DNA of 38,797 nucleotides from a virus: positions 1 through 38,797 of the IMG/VR virus record IMGVR_UViG_3300037070_007086; one strand, given 5' to 3'. Both the position numbers and the translations under genes were made by a program. Positions 23,670-30,127 of this stretch are shown in pieces. How positions within the stretch are numbered: the stretch's first letter is position 1; each line of letters opens with the position of its first letter. The notes under the pieces are model-generated. The model was not told the DNA's origin and searched no databases. It worked only from the letters and a program-made list of their open reading frames with translations.

Positions 23670-23796
23670 CTTGCTCGTCTGTGCGCTGACAATCTCAGCG
23701 CTCCTAGTCTTGAACGTGCTGACGCTTGTAGCTGTTCGCGAGCTCTCAGCAAAGGTTGCAGCTCTCGAGGAGAGCTACGTTCCAAACGATTTTTAA
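23659..23796 (+). CDS. Single-pass small membrane protein, 45 aa
   Basis: ATG 23659 overlaps the end of the previous gene by 11 bp; the stop is TAA 23794-23796. The product MKLSLLVCALTISALLVLNV... has one N-terminal hydrophobic helix followed by a short amphipathic tail (LSAKVAALEESYVPNDF). It is too short for a signal peptide with a mature protein, so it is probably membrane-anchored. Tight packing in the operon supports it as a real gene. Confidence 0.6.
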   Translation: MKLSLLVCALTISALLVLNVLTLVAVRELSAKVAALEESYVPNDF

Positions 23797-23805
23797 GGAG
23801 GTCAC

Positions 23806-24036
23806 ATGTTAACTAAGTTACACGGAAGAGAAGTTGAGTACGAAATCGAATTCGGCTCGGACGTAACTGACACGTTCATCGGTCGAGCTACGTGGCTTGA
23901 CACAGACACAGCGCTAGACGACTGCGAAGTCGAAGAGCTTACGCAACTCGAAGGCTCTGTGCTCGACGAGGAATGGCTCGAGCGCCAAATCTCCACAGCT
24001 GAAGCGAGGATGGATGCGGAAAAAGACATGGAATAA
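23806..24036 (+). CDS. Small acidic protein, 76 aa
   Basis: TAAGGAGG stands just before ATG 23806. The product is strongly acidic (about 30 percent Asp/Glu: TWLDTDTALDDCEVEELTQLEGSVLDEEWLERQ), which is typical of DNA mimics and host-enzyme inhibitors but not proof of either. It is the last gene of the first early operon, followed by the repeat-hairpin leader of the recombinase. Confidence 0.75.
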   Translation: MLTKLHGREVEYEIEFGSDVTDTFIGRATWLDTDTALDDCEVEELTQLEGSVLDEEWLERQISTAEARMDAEKDME

Positions 24037-24046
24037 CCCTTTGAAA

Positions 24047-24165
24047 CCGTGTATAAAAACTCTTCCCATACACGGGTTCGGCGTCCGTTGGAGACGCCAA
24101 TTCTAGCTTAAACATCTATGATTTCACTTACTTAGCTAAGAGGCCGTGTATGGCTAATACACGGC
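24047..24165 (+). repeat. Four copies of CCGTGTAT arranged as two inverted repeats before the recombinase
   Basis: CCGTGTAT (24047-24054) faces ATACACGG (24068-24075), and GCCGTGTAT (24143-24151) faces ATACACGGC (24157-24165) with a 5-nt loop. Between them is GGCGTC/GACGCC (24080-24085 with 24093-24098). The repeats allow alternative pairings among the four arms. Candidate roles are arm or core sites of the recombinase next door (attP), a terminator for the upstream operon, or a switchable leader RNA. Confidence 0.6.
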
Positions 24166-24191
24166 TACACTTACGCCGATAAGGAGGAATC

Positions 24192-25280
24192 ATGGGTTAC
24201 ATAGTCAGGAAACTTAAGTCGACGTGGTGCGTTCAACTTGAATGCTACCCGGAAGGTAGGCGCAGAGCTAAGACCGTCAAAGGTCCTGACTTAGCGCGCC
24301 TCGGCATCCGTCCTGACATGTCTTTAGAACACGTGAAGCTAGTCTTGAAAGGTCTGAACGAGCGAGAAAAAGAGATGCGTTGGGACGTGAAGCGTCAGGC
24401 TATCTCTAAGCGCATGGAAGACGAGACGAGGACTCGCGTCCTCTATCTGCCTGAGCACTTGCTCGAAGAGTTTCAGGGGGAACTGCGTTCCCTGCCCGAT
24501 TCTAAGAAGCTAGCTTCAAACTGGCGTGCCGCCATTCGCTTGATAGAGCACGTCAAGGTTCCCCCTCACGACTGGAAGCGGCTGAAGCAAACCCTCTACA
24601 ACTATTTCGAAGAGAAGAGATTCTCTGATGCCTATGCAAAAAAGATAATCAGACTCCTAAATCTGTACGGGGAGTTTTTCTCCGTAAAGACTCAGACTCC
24701 GTTTGCCATAGTTCCATACCCGAAGGGACATGCTAAGGGCAGGATCAGAAGGACGTACGAAGCTAGTAGGCGGCAGGACAAGGCATCTGACGGCTTGACC
24801 GTCGCTCTCTTAGAGCAGCTGAAGGGCAGCCTCTCTAGAGAGCAACACAACTGGATGTACGTGTCGCTTTGGTTTGGCTTAAGACCTCAGGAGATGCGCG
24901 GCCTAGGTAACCCGGCGCTCACATACTTCTCCATTGACACGGAGAAGGGGGTCGAGCTCTTGAACATCAAGCAGACCAAGCTTTCAAACCTGCCGGAAGA
25001 TTCCCAATGGAAAGGAATACCGATTCTGTATCCTGAGCAGAGGCTCGCGGCTGAGATGATTAGGAAACAAGCCACCGCCACTCCCTTGCCTAAGACGATA
25101 CAGAGATACACGAAAGGGAACCACAAGCTGTATGCTGGGAGAAAGGGCTTTGGCCCTCTCATGTGGGACAAGGGCCACGACATAGTCGAAGTCTCTAGCT
25201 GGCTAGGACACAAGTCTATTGATCGCACTTACAGTGATTACATGAAGTGGCAGAAGCTAAAACTACGTAGAATTGCATAA
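24192..25280 (+). CDS. int: Tyrosine recombinase / phage integrase
   Basis: ATG 24192 follows AAGGAGG at 4 nt. The 362-residue protein has an AP2-like N-terminal arm (MGYIVRKLKSTWCVQLECYPEGRRRAKTVKG) and a helical core-binding domain. The catalytic domain has Arg in WFGLRPQEMRGLG (about residue 237), YAGRK at the usual HxxR position, SSWLGHKSIDRT, and a C-terminal Tyr in YSDYMKW. The first His of HxxR appears replaced by Tyr (YAGR), an uncommon change. Role: integration and excision or other site-specific recombination. Ends against a convergent gene. Confidence 0.88.
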   Translation: MGYIVRKLKSTWCVQLECYPEGRRRAKTVKGPDLARLGIRPDMSLEHVKLVLKGLNEREKEMRWDVKRQAISKRMEDETRTRVLYLPEHLLEEFQGELRSLPDSKKLASNWRAAIRLIEHVKVPPHDWKRLKQTLYNYFEEKRFSDAYAKKIIRLLNLYGEFFSVKTQTPFAIVPYPKGHAKGRIRRTYEASRRQDKASDGLTVALLEQLKGSLSREQHNWMYVSLWFGLRPQEMRGLGNPALTYFSIDTEKGVELLNIKQTKLSNLPEDSQWKGIPILYPEQRLAAEMIRKQATATPLPKTIQRYTKGNHKLYAGRKGFGPLMWDKGHDIVEVSSWLGHKSIDRTYSDYMKWQKLKLRRIA

Positions 25281-25595
25281 CTACTCTTTGGTTATTGCAA
25301 TCTCTTCGAGCTCTTTTTCTGCTAAGACTATCTTAGCCAGTGCCTTAGTAGCAGCGGATATCTTGTCTTTAGGAACTTCAACGCCAGGGTTAGCAGTTCT
25401 AGTCTCTTCGTTCCACGTCTGAACGCACGCTTTGTCCCCATCTCTCACTGCAATAAACGCCACTCCTCGGTAGCGAAAGAACCGATGTGTTCTCTCAGCC
25501 CGCTTCTTTGGCGTCGCAGCTGCTTCTTGCTTTTGTTTTGGCTGTGCCTTGCTAGGAGACGTAGCCCCTCCCTTTTTACCGTATTTACTAATCAT
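25281..25595 (-). CDS. Basic small protein, possible DNA-binding, 104 aa
   Basis: ATG 25595 is chosen because AAGGA stands about 7 nt upstream and the predicted mRNA start is at about 25662. The first 45 residues are Lys/Gln/Ala/Pro-rich and disordered (KYGKKGGATSPSKAQPKQKQ). The second half is a compact beta-alpha segment (FFRYRGVAFIAVRDGDKACVQTWNEE...ATKALAKIVLAEKELEEI). It converges directly on the recombinase gene. Its promoter carries an inverted repeat between the boxes. It might be a regulator of the recombinase decision, which is inference only. Confidence 0.7.
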   Translation of the reverse strand: MISKYGKKGGATSPSKAQPKQKQEAAATPKKRAERTHRFFRYRGVAFIAVRDGDKACVQTWNEETRTANPGVEVPKDKISAATKALAKIVLAEKELEEIAITKE

Positions 25596-25668
25596 ACATT
25601 TTCCTTTCGAGTTGTAGGCGTCCTGTCTCAGGTTAGCACTTACTGTACGATGCAAGCCCTATGCCCTC

Positions 25669-25696
25669 ATTATAACCTATCGGAATAGGCTGGCAA
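25669..25696 (-). promoter_or_regulatory. Promoter with inverted-repeat operator
   Basis: TTGCCA (25696-25691), 16-nt spacer, TATAAT (25674-25669) on the minus strand. The spacer contains CCTAT-TCCG-ATAGG, a perfect 5-bp inverted repeat that fits a dimeric repressor or activator operator. It drives the 104-aa gene convergent with the recombinase. Confidence 0.75.
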
Positions 25697-25832
25697 CACT
25701 TGAAGTCTTCATCTTTTCCTGCCTAACTTTGGGTCGATCTGCACTTTCTTCGTCAGAAGCATAATTCCTTCACAATTATATAGTACATTAACAGCATAGG
25801 GTAAAGATAAACAAGCAACAGCGGAGCGTAAG

Positions 25833-26090
25833 ATGATACCTATTACTGTCGGACTGCACCTGCGTTCGGAAACACAAGGATTTGGCTACGTCAAGGAACA
25901 GCATCATGACTTATACCTCGTGCATTGGGACAATGGCGAGTTCTCTTCTCTGAGCCGCGACGAGGTCTCTGGCTTCGAGCTCTTTGGAGTTCTCCCTATC
26001 TCAGCGCTCCCAATCACGCACGTATGCGTCGTATATCGCGTAGATTTCAAGGCTAAGAAGCTTCTAAAGACTGAAACCCATTTGGAGTAG
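25833..26090 (+). CDS. Small protein, 85 aa
   Basis: ATG 25833 has GGAG 7 nt upstream. The first 45 residues (VGLHLRSETQGFGYVKEQHHDLYLVHWDNGEFSSLSRDEVSGFELFG) look like a small SH3- or KOW-like beta domain, as found in many short phage proteins. No membrane segment or catalytic motif. It opens the second plus-strand operon, which continues into envelope proteins. Confidence 0.7.
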   Translation: MIPITVGLHLRSETQGFGYVKEQHHDLYLVHWDNGEFSSLSRDEVSGFELFGVLPISALPITHVCVVYRVDFKAKKLLKTETHLE

Positions 26091-26098
26091 GACGTACT

Positions 26099-26509
26099 AT
26101 GAAAAGTTATGGATACTTATTACTTGTTCTCACAGCCATCCTTCTAGTCCTTCTTACCGGATGCGGAGACGGCACAGTACATATACCGCAACGAGGTATG
26201 CCCGGTCCGCAAGGTCCAGCGGGACCTACAGGGGATCGCGGTCCCTCAGGAACGCAAGGACCTATTGGACTGACAGGGCCAGCTGGCCAAGATTCTACGC
26301 CGATCTCTTTCGTGCAACTCTGTGGCTCATGCGTCGGATCTTATCCGTCGGTCTTTCCTGAGATTGGCCTTTGCATCAACGACGAACTCTATGGAGTTTA
26401 CTCAGCGAACAACGGCTTCTTAGTGAAGCTGCCTCCTGGCAGCTACTCAAGCAACGGCATCGGCTGCACTTGCACGCTAACAATTCAACCACACTGTCAG
26501 GTGAACTAA
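26099..26509 (+). CDS. Collagen-like lipoprotein, 136 aa
   Basis: ATG 26099 has TAGGA 7 nt upstream. A lipoprotein signal (residues 1-22, lipobox LLTGC, acylated Cys22) precedes a Gly-X-Y collagen-like tract of about ten triplets from G33 (GMP GPQ GPA GPT GDR GPS GTQ GPI GLT GPA). The C-terminal domain (residues 65-136) has six cysteines (75, 78, 92, 123, 125, 133), probably disulphide-bonded and therefore periplasmic or surface-exposed. Collagen tracts form trimers, so a trimeric lipid-anchored surface stalk is likely. Candidate roles are superinfection exclusion, lysogenic conversion or adhesion, all inferred. Confidence 0.85.
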   Translation: MKSYGYLLLVLTAILLVLLTGCGDGTVHIPQRGMPGPQGPAGPTGDRGPSGTQGPIGLTGPAGQDSTPISFVQLCGSCVGSYPSVFPEIGLCINDELYGVYSANNGFLVKLPPGSYSSNGIGCTCTLTIQPHCQVN

Positions 26510-26510
26510 T

Positions 26511-26726
26511 ATGAGCAACCTAATACTAGCTATTTTTTGTTTCATGTTCGCAGTCATCCCAGAAGTAGCTTTGTACTTCTTGTATCCATGGATCGCTCCG
26601 ACTTCGTCTCTTGCAAAAGCTGTGGTGCTAGCAATGTTTTGGTGTGGAGGACTTGGCCTTTGCGTCCTCTTTCCTTACATCGGTGTTTTATTTTACTACG
26701 AATTTTCTAAAGCGAGACGCGCATGA
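26511..26726 (+). CDS. Two-helix membrane protein, 71 aa
   Basis: AGGTG lies 7 nt before ATG 26511. Two hydrophobic segments are visible (residues 3-27 and 34-66, LAIFCFMFAVIPEVALYFLY and AVVLAMFWCGGLGLCVLFPY) with a short basic C-terminal tail. Size, two spans and the neighbourhood of spanin-like genes make a holin or related lysis protein possible. A membrane partner of the preceding lipoprotein is equally possible. Confidence 0.7.
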   Translation: MSNLILAIFCFMFAVIPEVALYFLYPWIAPTSSLAKAVVLAMFWCGGLGLCVLFPYIGVLFYYEFSKARRA

Positions 26727-26980
26727 GATACATCGGGCGCATTATCTCTATATCGAGCTTCAAGCCTCTAGGTGTTCTTGAATATCAAGTTCAAGACGGC
26801 GAAGACACTTTCTCTCACAAAGTAAAGTTCTTCTTCGGCGATTGCTCCAACTTTCGTCCTGAAGTTGGCCTAGAGGTATCCTTTGAGCTAGCGCCCTTTC
26901 GGGCTCTTAACTTAAAAGAGCTGAAAGGGCACGGCAAAGTGTTCCTCGTCAACTTTACTACAGGAGACTACTCATGCTGA
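26723..26980 (+). CDS. Small beta-rich protein, 85 aa
   Basis: ATG 26723 overlaps the previous stop (ATGA). The pattern GRIISISSFKPLGVLEYQVQDGEDTFSHKVKFFFGDC...VGLEVSFELAPFRALNLKEL looks like a five-stranded OB or S1/cold-shock-type beta barrel, which would suit nucleic-acid binding. Its genes lie among envelope proteins, so the role is unclear. Family not recognised. Confidence 0.68.
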   Translation: MRYIGRIISISSFKPLGVLEYQVQDGEDTFSHKVKFFFGDCSNFRPEVGLEVSFELAPFRALNLKELKGHGKVFLVNFTTGDYSC

Positions 26981-27282
26981 ACAAACTTAAGGGCTTTGCC
27001 CTCTACTTACTCGCAGGAATCGGAACGCTGATCTTGATCATCTTTGGACTCAAGATGAAGAAGCTTGAGACTCTCGAAGCTGAGAAGCGAGCACGCTCGC
27101 TCGAAGACGACGTCAAAGGTCTCCGCGACGAGATTGCAAACCACAAAGGCAACGTAGCTCAGAAGGAAAAAGAGCTACGGGAAAAGATCGCAGCGTTCAA
27201 ACATGAGCAACGTCAGTTGCAAGAAAGAGGAAAGAACAATGTACAAAGTAATTCTGATTCTAATCCTGACGACGCAGCTTAG
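26974..27282 (+). CDS. Inner-membrane spanin-like protein (Rz-like), 102 aa
   Basis: AGGAG stands 7 nt before ATG 26974. A single N-terminal transmembrane helix (ALYLLAGIGTLILIIFGLKM, residues 9-28) is followed by a long charged coiled coil (KKLETLEAEKRARSLEDDVKGLRDEIANHK...). This is the architecture of Rz-type i-spanins and also of other phage coiled-coil membrane proteins. The next gene starts inside its 3' end, the arrangement seen in Rz/Rz1 pairs, which supports a spanin role. The partner lacks a clear lipobox, so the assignment stays tentative. Confidence 0.65.
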   Translation: MLNKLKGFALYLLAGIGTLILIIFGLKMKKLETLEAEKRARSLEDDVKGLRDEIANHKGNVAQKEKELREKIAAFKHEQRQLQERGKNNVQSNSDSNPDDAA

Positions 27283-27496
27283 CCTTGCAGGAGAAACCCC
27301 ATGCGATGGCATAATTTCATCGTGCCAAGAAACGGTAGAGTCCTATCGAGTTCTTGTAACGGATCAAGACAAGCTGATTCTAAACTTAACCAAGCAGCGG
27401 AACGAGTTGGCAACAAAGCCGGACGGGATGCCGTTCTATTTCTGGCTCTTAGTCGGAGCTGCAGGAGCAACCCTTGCGATCGGAGTAAGGCGATGA
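27239..27496 (+). CDS. Secreted/membrane protein overlapping the Rz-like gene, 85 aa
   Basis: ATG 27239 with GAGG upstream is chosen over an earlier in-frame start because a signal peptide begins here (MYKVILILILTTQLSLAG). A periplasmic coiled-coil part (ETVESYRVLVTDQDKLILNLTKQRNEL) and a C-terminal hydrophobic segment (YFWLLVGAAGATLAIGV) follow. It overlaps the upstream gene by 44 bp in another frame. Two spans with a periplasmic helix resemble a spanin partner, but the lipoprotein Cys is absent. Other envelope roles cannot be excluded. Confidence 0.6.
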   Translation: MYKVILILILTTQLSLAGETPCDGIISSCQETVESYRVLVTDQDKLILNLTKQRNELATKPDGMPFYFWLLVGAAGATLAIGVRR

Positions 27497-28122
27497 GCTT
27501 TAAAAAAGGTGACCAAGTACGATGCTTGAAAAGTGTTTATGGAAATGAAACCGTAGGGAAGATTTACATAGTAAAATCCTATCGTCCTCCTTGTTCTCAA
27601 GGCGATCTCAATTTCTTTGTGGAGCTAGATGACAACGGAGACAGCAATGCTTATCACTCGGACAACTTCGAGCTGGCCGCCAGCGCGACTCCCTCGGCTC
27701 AGGTGCCTGCGAGTACTACGGCGACCATAGACGATGTTTGGCGAACGTTCGGTTCTGGCACCAACGTGTTTGTAGATTCGCAGTGGCTTCCTAACGCTGT
27801 CCAGCCAATTACGCTACGTAACCGGATTCGAAGCGGCTCTGGATACGCATACGAAAGCTTGGACGTTAACAAAAACGTTTGGCTAGTTGAAGGAAACGTT
27901 CCTGGAACAGCAACAGGAGCAACTCCTCAACCAGCGTATGCCGCCCCACCTCATCCCCTCACACCTGCGCCCACTCAAACCGTATTAACAGTCAAGGATC
28001 TCATGGTAGCTAGAGACCTGCTGAACGGCGAGTACACCCCTGCCGCCAAGTGCGAGTGCGGAGCAGATTCAATCGGTGGAGGAAGCCATTCGTTTTGGTG
28101 TGCGAAACATGAAGAGGTTTGA
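27493..28122 (+). CDS. Hypothetical protein with SH3-like N-terminus and Cys-rich end, 209 aa
   Basis: ATG 27493 overlaps the previous stop (ATGA) and has GGAG 7 nt upstream; the longer frame to 27301 is not needed. The N-terminal ~60 residues (KKGDQVRCLKSVYGNETVGKIYIVKSYRPP) form a KOW- or SH3-like barrel common in phage proteins. A Pro/Ala/Thr-rich linker (PQPAYAAPPHPLTPAPTQT) follows. The C-terminus has CECGADSIGGGSHSFWCAKH, a possible zinc knuckle. The HNH gene begins inside its 3' end. The function is unknown. Confidence 0.7.
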   Translation: MSFKKGDQVRCLKSVYGNETVGKIYIVKSYRPPCSQGDLNFFVELDDNGDSNAYHSDNFELAASATPSAQVPASTTATIDDVWRTFGSGTNVFVDSQWLPNAVQPITLRNRIRSGSGYAYESLDVNKNVWLVEGNVPGTATGATPQPAYAAPPHPLTPAPTQTVLTVKDLMVARDLLNGEYTPAAKCECGADSIGGGSHSFWCAKHEEV

Positions 28123-28543
28123 TCTAAAAGTAAGCATTGAAGATTTGCAACTTCTAAAATCTTATCCTTGGTACTTAGATAAACAATCTGGGTACGTGGT
28201 GGCGGTCTTAGGAAGTAAGAAGCATCGAGAAGAGGCTCTCGGAAGCAAAGTCTATTTGCACCGAATGGTTCTAAAAGCGCAACCAGGACACATTGTAGAT
28301 CACATCAATAGAGATCGACTAGATAATCGACGAGAAAACTTAAGATTCGTAACCGCAAGAGAGAACTGTGAAAATCGTGGAATACAGAAAAATAACAAGG
28401 TCGGCGAGAAGAACATCACTGCTCGTAGAGGGAAATTTAGAGTGACTAAAAACGGAAAATACTTGGGTGACTTCAAAACTCTAGCAGAAGCGGTTTCGAT
28501 TCGAGACCGTTATCTAAAACTGAAAACAAAGAAGGTTGTATGA
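28109..28543 (+). CDS. HNH/AP2-type homing endonuclease, 144 aa
   Basis: ATG 28109 lies inside the end of the previous gene; no good ribosome site is visible, so expression may be coupled. The protein contains LHRMVLKAQPGHIVDHINRDRLDNRRENLRFVTARENCENRG, the HNH core with the DHxNxxxxDNRxxNLR signature. A C-terminal AP2-like segment follows (NITARRGKFRVTKNGKYLGDFKTLAEAVSIRDRYLK). Free-standing HNH-AP2 genes of this type are mobile in phages. It may have inserted at the 3' end of the upstream gene. Confidence 0.9.
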   Translation: MKRFDLKVSIEDLQLLKSYPWYLDKQSGYVVAVLGSKKHREEALGSKVYLHRMVLKAQPGHIVDHINRDRLDNRRENLRFVTARENCENRGIQKNNKVGEKNITARRGKFRVTKNGKYLGDFKTLAEAVSIRDRYLKLKTKKVV

Positions 28544-28851
28544 GAAAGTTATTCATAACGATAGCAATGCTTTTTCAAAGTTGCTCTCACCCAGTCTTCG
28601 CGGATCAAGCAAGTACTGATACCGGAGCACACTTCGGAGTTTCTTACACGCTCACAGCATTTACCTATGGCCTTTCTAAGAAGGCCCTACGCCTTCAGCC
28701 TCTCGAGGCTTACCTCTTCAGCTCTCTCTTAGTAAGCGCCATCGGACTCTCTAAGGAATACATGGACAAGAGCATCAGCGGAAGCGACATCGTCGCGAAC
28801 CAAGTAGGCGTGCTGACGTTTGGGTTAACCATGGTTGCATTCGAATTCTAG
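28540..28851 (+). CDS. Secreted or membrane protein, YfiM-like, 103 aa
   Basis: ATG 28540 overlaps the HNH stop (ATGA). An N-terminal signal (MRKLFITIAMLFQSCSHPVFA) is followed by DTGAHFGVSYTLTAFTYGLSKKAL, a hydrophobic stretch (AYLFSSLLVSAIGLSKEYMDK), GSDIVANQVGVLTFG and a final hydrophobic stretch. The HxGVSY...LVSxxGLxKExxD..GSDxxANxxG pattern resembles YfiM/DUF2279-like envelope proteins, with a modest similarity. It may act in the envelope or in lysis. Confidence 0.65.
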   Translation: MRKLFITIAMLFQSCSHPVFADQASTDTGAHFGVSYTLTAFTYGLSKKALRLQPLEAYLFSSLLVSAIGLSKEYMDKSISGSDIVANQVGVLTFGLTMVAFEF

Positions 28852-28861
28852 GAGATTGGAA

Positions 28862-29065
28862 ATGAGCACTAGATGTTCAATCATTTATTTTCGCGGAGTT
28901 CATCTTTGGTGGGATTGCATCGAAGATAAGTTTTACTGGGACGATCCTGCAAACGGAGAGAACGATCCCATTGAGCTTACCGAAAACTCAATGCGGAGGA
29001 TGCGAGATAGGTTTAAAAGTTATGTTGAAGGAGAATACGATCCAAACATACAGGAGATCGACTAG
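28862..29065 (+). CDS. Small acidic protein, 67 aa
   Basis: ATG 28862 with AGGAG 7 nt upstream is preferred over a longer frame to 28835. The product MSTRCSIIYFRGVHLWWDCIEDKFYWDD... is acidic with several aromatic residues and a polar C-terminus (RFKSYVEGEYDPNIQEID). The Trp/Tyr/Asp-rich block resembles small uncharacterised phage proteins. The function is unknown. Confidence 0.68.
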   Translation: MSTRCSIIYFRGVHLWWDCIEDKFYWDDPANGENDPIELTENSMRRMRDRFKSYVEGEYDPNIQEID

Positions 29066-29227
29066 ATGACCACTCAAGAGAAACTAGCACTGATCCAAAA
29101 GATCAAAGACGACATGAAGAAGCTCTTTGAAGCATTCCCTAAAGTCTCTTACAACGAGAAGTTCCTTGCTCAGATTTACGAAAGTTTAGATAGGACTCGA
29201 GAGAGTCTCTTAGGAGTGAAGAAGTGA
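29066..29227 (+). CDS. Small coiled protein, 53 aa
   Basis: ATG 29066 follows immediately after the previous stop, with CAGGAG inside the upstream gene at about 10 nt. The product (MTTQEKLALIQKIKDDMKKL...) is a helix-rich hydrophilic protein with heptad-like spacing. It is too short for most ORF filters but is packed between two genes with a GTGA overlap on its right, so it is probably real. The function is unknown. Confidence 0.55.
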   Translation: MTTQEKLALIQKIKDDMKKLFEAFPKVSYNEKFLAQIYESLDRTRESLLGVKK

Positions 29228-29406
29228 TCTTACTAGCAGCACTCTTCCTCTGCTCTATGCTATTACATTTATGGTATATCCACGTCAGGATCGACAGGCT
29301 CTCATCAAAGCTAGAATCTACTCTTCGTCCCGGTGCCCTGAACTTGCTGTCTGAAACGGCGAAGCTCCAGGGTTCTCTAGGAGATCCAAAATCTCGTCGG
29401 CTGTAA
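29224..29406 (+). CDS. Short membrane-anchored protein, 60 aa
   Basis: GTG 29224 overlaps the previous TGA and has AGGAG 7 nt upstream. One hydrophobic helix (ILLAALFLCSMLLHLWYI) is followed by a polar, helical tail (RIDRLSSKLESTLRPGALNLLSETAKLQG). Its last 89 bp overlap the convergent 81-aa gene on the minus strand, so one of the two 3' ends may be dispensable. Confidence 0.6.
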   Translation: MILLAALFLCSMLLHLWYIHVRIDRLSSKLESTLRPGALNLLSETAKLQGSLGDPKSRRL

Positions 29407-29563
29407 GCTCTGTCTTCATGATCCTTGCCATTCCCCCGCCTCCCCAACCTAAGTCGCTCATAATAATAGCAACACAGTAAGTTCCGTCTATGTGTGCGTC
29501 TGGGTGCAGCAGCTGAGCTATTACTTTAGCTCCGGTTCTTGCGCATGCTAGTTCATTCGACAT
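29318..29563 (-). CDS. Small protein, 81 aa
   Basis: ATG 29563 has AAGGAG 6 nt upstream. The N-terminal half (ACARTGAKVIAQLLHPDAHIDGTYCVAIIMSDLGWGGGG) and the C-terminal TADEILDLLENPG are plausible for a folded small protein. It is the last gene of the leftward operon, converging on the plus-strand membrane gene with 89 bp overlap. The family is not recognised. Confidence 0.65.
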   Translation of the reverse strand: MSNELACARTGAKVIAQLLHPDAHIDGTYCVAIIMSDLGWGGGGMARIMKTELTADEILDLLENPGASPFQTASSGHRDEE

Positions 29564-29572
29564 TCGTACTCC

Positions 29573-30127
29573 TTAGGCTTTAGCGTAGATTTCATAGAGA
29601 GAGCGAGGCTCTCCTGTTAACTTAAAGGGAACCTTCAGCTTTGAGATAAAGCGGAACCATTTCTCGACGCGAGCGATGCTCGCTGCTTCAATCTCTAAGT
29701 ACCAGTTCCTCTTTATCTTGCAGAGGGAGATCACAGTACGGTCAGGCATCCAGAAGACATGCTCAAACTTGTACAGGCGGCAGGTGGGGTTTCCGAGCGC
29801 CACGGAAAGTGCTTTCCTAAGGAGCTTCAGCTCTGAGACGGGCGCATTGATTTCCAAGCGGTCGAGGTTCGACTTCTTGTCCTTGGATTTCGCTGTCAGC
29901 TCTTTCAGGAAGCGAGGTCCCTCGCCATCCTTCCCCCAGCTGTGTCGGAGGCGTAAGAATTGATCAGAAGACTTTCCACCCCAGTAGTAGTCGATTGTGT
30001 TTGCAGTTAGGTAGTCGGTAGGAACTTCCGCTTTAGAGCGGAGAGTACGGACAAGGCGACGCAAGTTCACGTTCTTGATGGCGAGGACATATTTCTTTTC
30101 TATCTCACGAAAGCCTGGAGAGTTCAC
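29573..30127 (-). CDS. CYTH-domain (triphosphate tunnel) protein, 184 aa
   Basis: GTG 30127 is chosen because AAGGAG lies 5 nt upstream and it overlaps the previous stop (GTGA). The CYTH signature ExExK is E8-I-E10-K-K12, followed by RLRH (59-62), a basic FLKELTAKSKDKK block (73-85), LEI (91-93) and YLEIE (143-147). These fit the antiparallel barrel of CyaB-type adenylyl cyclases, thiamine triphosphatases and inorganic triphosphatases, all of which act on triphosphates with metal ions. The substrate here is unknown. The barrel looks complete in length. Confidence 0.85.
   Translation of the reverse strand: MNSPGFREIEKKYVLAIKNVNLRRLVRTLRSKAEVPTDYLTANTIDYYWGGKSSDQFLRLRHSWGKDGEGPRFLKELTAKSKDKKSNLDRLEINAPVSELKLLRKALSVALGNPTCRLYKFEHVFWMPDRTVISLCKIKRNWYLEIEAASIARVEKWFRFISKLKVPFKLTGEPRSLYEIYAKA

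Noticed and set aside
24060-24110. Possible tRNA (GGGTTCGG-type T-arm)
   Set aside because: No acceptor stem, D-arm or anticodon arm could be built around it, and the bases belong to the inverted repeats before the recombinase.
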